A DNA stretch of 64,000 bases from Blautia glucerasea (GTDB taxonomy: Bacteria > Bacillota > Clostridia > Lachnospirales > Lachnospiraceae), in NCBI RefSeq assembly GCF_013304385.1, contig NZ_JAAITU010000021.1:1-64000 (forward strand). Direction: 5' to 3'. A program made the translations under genes and the position numbers. The notes under the pieces are model-generated. The model searched no databases. It worked only from the letters and a program-made list of their open reading frames with translations, and was not told the origin of the DNA. This document shows positions 63,111 through 64,000 of the stretch, piece by piece. Every line of letters begins with the position of its first letter. The first letter of the stretch is position 1.

Positions 63111-63327
63111 AGGGTAAAGAAAAGGTATTTTTGAAAATGTGTGCAAAATTTGGGAGCATGTAATCATTTATATTTAATTTGTAAAATAATATAGGACATG
63201 GAAATCCTGCTTAGGATTTGAGATTGTTTTGAAATCAAATAAAAAACTGGCATTAAGATATGATGTAATTAATGGGGGCTGTCCTGAAAACGTAGTTGAG
63301 AGCGATAACCTATAAACAAGCATTCTA

Positions 63328-63357
63328 AATAAGCTCGCCTTTTGGGCGGGCTTATTT
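63328..63357 (-). terminator. Hairpin in the IS110 tail
   Basis: AAATAAGCTCGCC pairs with GGGCGGGCTTATTT around TTTT. It could end transposase transcription or be part of a bridge-RNA-type structure. Confidence 0.6.
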
Positions 63358-63386
63358 CCTTCTCTTAATTATACAGTTAAAGAGAT

Positions 63387-64000
63387 TCATTTCGGCTGAA
63401 TCATTACATTTACCCCTAACTTTTCTAATGTACGAATATTCCTATTGATTATCTTTTCTTGACTGATAACGGAATAGTAGTCCGCTCCAAGGTCATGATA
63501 AGGAACTTTCTCTTTTAGTATATGATAGATCGCGATTAATATGGTATGGGCTACTGCAATTAAAGCCCTTTTCCCACCTCTGCGCGCGGCAATTCTTTGA
63601 TAACGGGAGTAGAGATAACTTTGCTTGTTTCGTATTCCAGCACGAGCACATTCCACCAGCGTTGCTTTCAAATATTTATTTCCTTTCCGTATTCGTGTAC
63701 TCATCTTTTTTCCGGCGCTTTCCTTACACTCAGGCACAAGCCCCGCCCATGAGCTGAAACGGGATTCATTTTGAAAGTGCTCCATTTCCACACCAGTTTC
63801 CGCTAAAATTCGTTCTGCACTTTTTCTTCCAATCCCAGGCATATCATCCAAAGCTTCGATTGCCCAGTTTATGGATTCTGTTTTTTTTAATATCTGCATC
63901 TAAATCCATAATTAAAGCGGTCAGGCTTTCAATATGCCCAAGTTGATGTTTCAACATTTTTTGCTGATGTTCTGATATCCGTCCTTGTAGGGATTTCTGC
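63387..64000 (-). pseudogene. IS110-family transposase, frameshifted at an A8 run
   Basis: Residues readable from 63,899 down to 63,387 hold the C-terminal transposase_20 domain (DDMPGIGRKSAERILAETGV, SWAGLVPECKESAGKK, GNKYLKATLVECA). Upstream of 63,899 the same protein continues in another frame (HQLGHIESLTALIMDLDADI) with no stop. The two frames meet at eight A's (minus strand, near 63,886-63,893); with seven A's they would be continuous. The N-terminal DEDD domain lies outside the window. It could be a mutation, a read error, or a slippage site. Confidence 0.8.

Larger units (their letters stand above)
63270..64000 (-). mobile_element. IS110-family insertion sequence, partial
   Basis: The transposase frame runs off the window at 64,000. 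Downstream of its stop is a 110-base non-coding tail with an AAATAAGC/GCTTATTT hairpin. Exact ends were not identified. In IS110 elements non-coding flanks encode the bridge RNA, so this tail or the unseen 5' flank may do so. Confidence 0.75.

Overview
The window looks like a gut Lachnospiraceae chromosome (Blautia/Dorea-like). The basis is the gene content, AT-rich intergenic DNA with strong TTGACA/TATAAT promoters, TTG and GTG starts, a glycine riboswitch, and the enolase-secG-rnr-smpB and pyrH-frr-uppS-cdsA-dxr-rseP blocks. Three kinds of DNA are joined here. Family assignments rest on reading motifs by eye; no database search was possible.

Region 1 (1 to about 26,980) is the right-hand part of an integrative and conjugative element (ICE), GC-rich in its backbone. 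It carries the broken end of a virB6-like gene, then prgI, virB4, a cytosine methyltransferase, a CD1108-type NlpC/P60 protein, DUF4315, DUF4366, topB and two ArdA-like antirestriction proteins. These are followed by a convergent mobC-relaxase block with a putative oriT. A lower-GC cargo block (about 15,280-23,400) holds an AraC regulator, an ECF importer (S, T and a double ATPase), two YbtP/Q- or IrtAB-like ABC half-transporters and a DtxR-type repressor, most simply a metallophore or metal-chelate uptake module. The element ends with a sigma-like factor, a HTH protein, TnpW and a TnpX-type large serine recombinase.

Region 2 (about 27,000-54,600) is chromosome. It starts with an L-rhamnose operon: ABC importer, DeoR repressor, RhaI isomerase, RhaB kinase, a dihydroxyacetone-kinase-family protein and RhaD aldolase. 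A palindromic operator fills the spacer of its core promoter. Next come a glycine riboswitch with an AgcS symporter, DegV, a PdaA-like deacetylase with a probable unannotated RNA upstream, an M24 peptidase and an ACT protein. The block closes with enolase, SecG, RNase R, SmpB, a thioesterase, a lipoprotein, and the UMP kinase, ribosome recycling, isoprenoid/phospholipid and site-2 protease genes.

Region 3 (54,583-64,000) is a variable zone directly after rseP. It holds a RiPP locus (111-aa double-glycine precursor, C39 peptidase-ABC transporter, radical SAM/SPASM maturase), a truncated SleC-like gene, a HEPN-MNT toxin-antitoxin pair, a deleted AEC transporter, a XRE regulator, a 57-aa Cys-rich protein, a small membrane protein and a frameshifted IS110 transposase. 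The most interesting observation is that the last ~127 residues of the radical SAM maturase read like a second, catalytically dead C39 peptidase domain, which could be a leader-peptide reader. Other points of interest are a probable ~270-nt RNA at 40,735-41,008 (minus), the frame switch in the ICE methyltransferase, and AraC-type direct repeats 21 bp apart before the ECF operon.
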